Positions 62,657-64,000 of a DNA stretch of 64,000 nt are shown one piece after another. The first letter of the stretch is position 1; every line of letters begins with the position of its first letter. Source of the stretch: Blochmannia endosymbiont of Camponotus sp. (GTDB taxonomy: Bacteria; Pseudomonadota; Gammaproteobacteria; Enterobacterales; Enterobacteriaceae); NCBI RefSeq assembly GCF_023586085.1, contig NZ_CP097757.1, positions 682,001 through 746,000 of the forward strand. The letters run 5' to 3'. The notes beneath the pieces are model-generated. The model saw only the letters and a program-made list of their open reading frames with translations. It was not told the DNA's origin and made no database searches. The position numbers and the translations under genes are program-made.

Positions 62657-63114
62657 AGTTATTAAATAATCAATTTCATAATATAACACTGTTAAATAAT
62701 TCATATCATTAAATATGAATTAAATCCTTCTTCTGGAAATTTCGAAAAATCTGTTTCTATAGATACTATACAAAAACAATAAATACTCAAAATGTACTTA
62801 TATTCACTTGCTTAACCCCAACCAAGACACACAATAATATTTTATTATTAAAACAGAAAAATACACAAATATTTTAATCAAATATTGAAATGTAACATAC
62901 ATAATAACATATATTGAGATCGTTTATTATCGATATAACGCTGTTATTAAATTAATAATAATATACTAGACATAATATTGCTTATATTTTTTGTAAGATT
63001 ACCACCCTTCCCGATACTACTTTATATATAAATAAAGTATCTTACTTTTATATATTAATTCATTACGAATGAACTGAAATAAATATATCAATACAAATCA
63101 ACTTTCCATTAAAT
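62657..63114. other. tmaR-gutQ intergenic region
   Basis: No gene is visible in these 458 bases. An 8-bp hairpin (TACTTTAT with ATAAAGTA, 63018-63039) lies in the middle. Confidence 0.45.
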
Positions 63115-63438
63115 TTAATCAACTGTAGATTCTTTAAAATTATTTAATTTTTTTGATAATTCACGACGTTCCTTTGACAATTCAGCATTTTTTATTATAT
63201 ATTCATCGACTCGATCCTCATAATCATTACGCATATTAGCGATAATAACTTGTATCCCTTCTACAGATGTTTCAGTCTTAATATAATCACTTAAATTACC
63301 CAGTAATAATACTCTTTTTTGATTGTCTCGAATTTTTTTTTCATTATCAAGAATCTCTCGTTGCAGTTTATTCTTACGACGGAATATACGCACAAATTCC
63401 AATACATCATAAAACGATTTATTAACATTATTGCTCAC
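63115..63438 (-). CDS. tmaR: PTS regulator TmaR (YeeX, DUF496)
   Basis: In E. coli TmaR is a pole-localised protein that binds and sequesters PTS enzyme I and so tunes sugar uptake. The 107-residue, highly charged coiled-coil protein matches it closely: [26 protein letters not shown] N terminus, [40 protein letters not shown]. Translation starts at GTG (63438) with AGGAG upstream. It precedes sbcB in divergent orientation, as in the E. coli yeeX-sbcB region. Its partner pathway is represented here by manXYZ. Confidence 0.94.
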   Translation of the reverse strand: MSNNVNKSFYDVLEFVRIFRRKNKLQREILDNEKKIRDNQKRVLLLGNLSDYIKTETSVEGIQVIIANMRNDYEDRVDEYIIKNAELSKERRELSKKLNNFKESTVD

Positions 63439-63823
63439 AAATCATCTCCTATTTGTATTTATTTTAAAAATATATACATAATAAATTTCTATAACTTAAT
63501 TAAACCAAAATTAAAATTTAAATTTATAAATGCTATTAGTATTATGTAATACTTAATTTTAATTAAGCCAAAAATTGTAATATTACTACTCAATTGCGCC
63601 AATTAATATTACTCATACTGACACGATACTTCTATGTTTCTAAATATTTATATTAAAACTATATTAATTATGATAAATTCAAACTAATTATACATACACT
63701 ACGCGATTACATTTTTTATATCATGTTATAACATACAATATATTACAAATAAGTCTAAACATATTATTTTTAATATTAGTAAACAATTTAAATATTATTT
63801 ATACTGCAAGTACCGATATAACT
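63439..63823. promoter_or_regulatory. divergent tmaR/sbcB region
   Basis: No gene was recognised in these 385 AT-rich bases, which should carry the promoters of both neighbours. Confidence 0.4.
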
Positions 63824-64000
63824 ATGTTAATGAATAAAAATACTAAAAATCCTAGTTTTTTTTTTATGATTATGAAACTTTTGGAACAAATCCGGCGCTA
63901 GACAGACCAGCACAATTTGCTGGAATTCGTACTAACGATACATTAACTCCCATAGAAGAAGAAAAAATATTATTTTGTCGCTTGTCAAACGATTATCTTC
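63824..64000 (+). pseudogene. sbcB: exodeoxyribonuclease I (SbcB), 5' part, frameshifted at a T10 tract, cut by window end
   Basis: Exonuclease I degrades single-stranded DNA from 3' ends in mismatch repair and recombination. After the frameshift the sequence reads YDYETFGTNPALDRPAQFA and then GIRTND, nearly identical to the start of E. coli SbcB (HDYETFGTHPALDRPAQFA), with the DEDD-motif Asp and Glu. The ATG at 63824 begins MLMNKNTKNPSFFF in another frame. The switch occurs at ten T (63856-63865); eleven T would join both parts into a protein aligning residue for residue with E. coli. The rest of the gene lies beyond the window, so overall integrity cannot be judged. Confidence 0.85.

Overview
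The window is a strongly AT-rich bacterial chromosome segment whose proteins all look like shortened, AT-shifted versions of E. coli proteins. Gene neighbourhoods also follow the E. coli order with pieces deleted: tRNA-Leu/tRNA-Cys/pgsA, serT/tusE/hspQ/fabA, asnS/aspC/gloC, trp/yciC/tonB/cls, tdk/hns, pabB/yoaE/manXYZ, cspC/htpX, zwf/pykA/mepM. There are no phage genes, IS elements or CRISPR arrays. This is the picture of an obligate insect endosymbiont of the Enterobacterales. The full tryptophan operon with separate trpG and trpD, plus zwf, pykA, manXYZ, tdk and H-NS, fits best with a Candidatus Blochmannia (carpenter-ant symbiont). That genus call is an inference from gene content and is not proven by the sequence.

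Layout. 0.3-1.3 kb: an L,D-transpeptidase gene broken at a run of nine A. 1.4-3.2 kb: tRNA-Leu(UAA), tRNA-Cys(GCA), pgsA, tRNA-Lys(CUU), tRNA-Ser(UGA). 3.5-10.4 kb: tusE, hspQ, fabA, asnS, aspC, gloC, fabI. 10.4-15.2 kb: an almost empty 4.9-kb block containing only ribA. 15.2-21.9 kb: trpE-G-D-C(F)-B-A in one tight run. 22-28 kb: yciC, tonB, clsA, tdk, hns. 28.1-30.0 kb: empty. 30-37.6 kb: xthA, sppA, gapA, dsbB, minCDE. 37.9-47.3 kb: tsaB, pabB, yoaE, manXYZ, cspC, htpX. 47.5-58.5 kb: zwf, pykA, mepM, aspS, argS, murJ. 59-63.4 kb: mdtH, tRNA-Ser(GGA), tRNA-Ser(CGA), tRNA-Asn(GUU), gutQ, tmaR. The window ends inside the start of sbcB, which is also frameshifted, at a run of ten T.

Working together, the genes cover sugar uptake by the mannose PTS, parts of glycolysis and the pentose phosphate pathway (gapA, pykA, zwf), and nutrient provision to the host (tryptophan, aspartate/aromatic transamination, one riboflavin step, one folate-branch step). 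They also cover envelope upkeep (fabA, fabI, pgsA, clsA, murJ, mepM, gutQ, minCDE) and translation (three aminoacyl-tRNA synthetases and seven tRNAs).

Three signals stand out. First, homopolymer A/T tracts sit at both broken genes and, intact, inside several essential genes, which suggests expression tolerates or uses polymerase slippage. Second, an unexpected number of long, perfect or near-perfect inverted repeats lie at gene borders, just upstream of start codons, and once inside a gene (sppA). Third, about 7 kb of nearly gene-free DNA persists in an otherwise compact genome.
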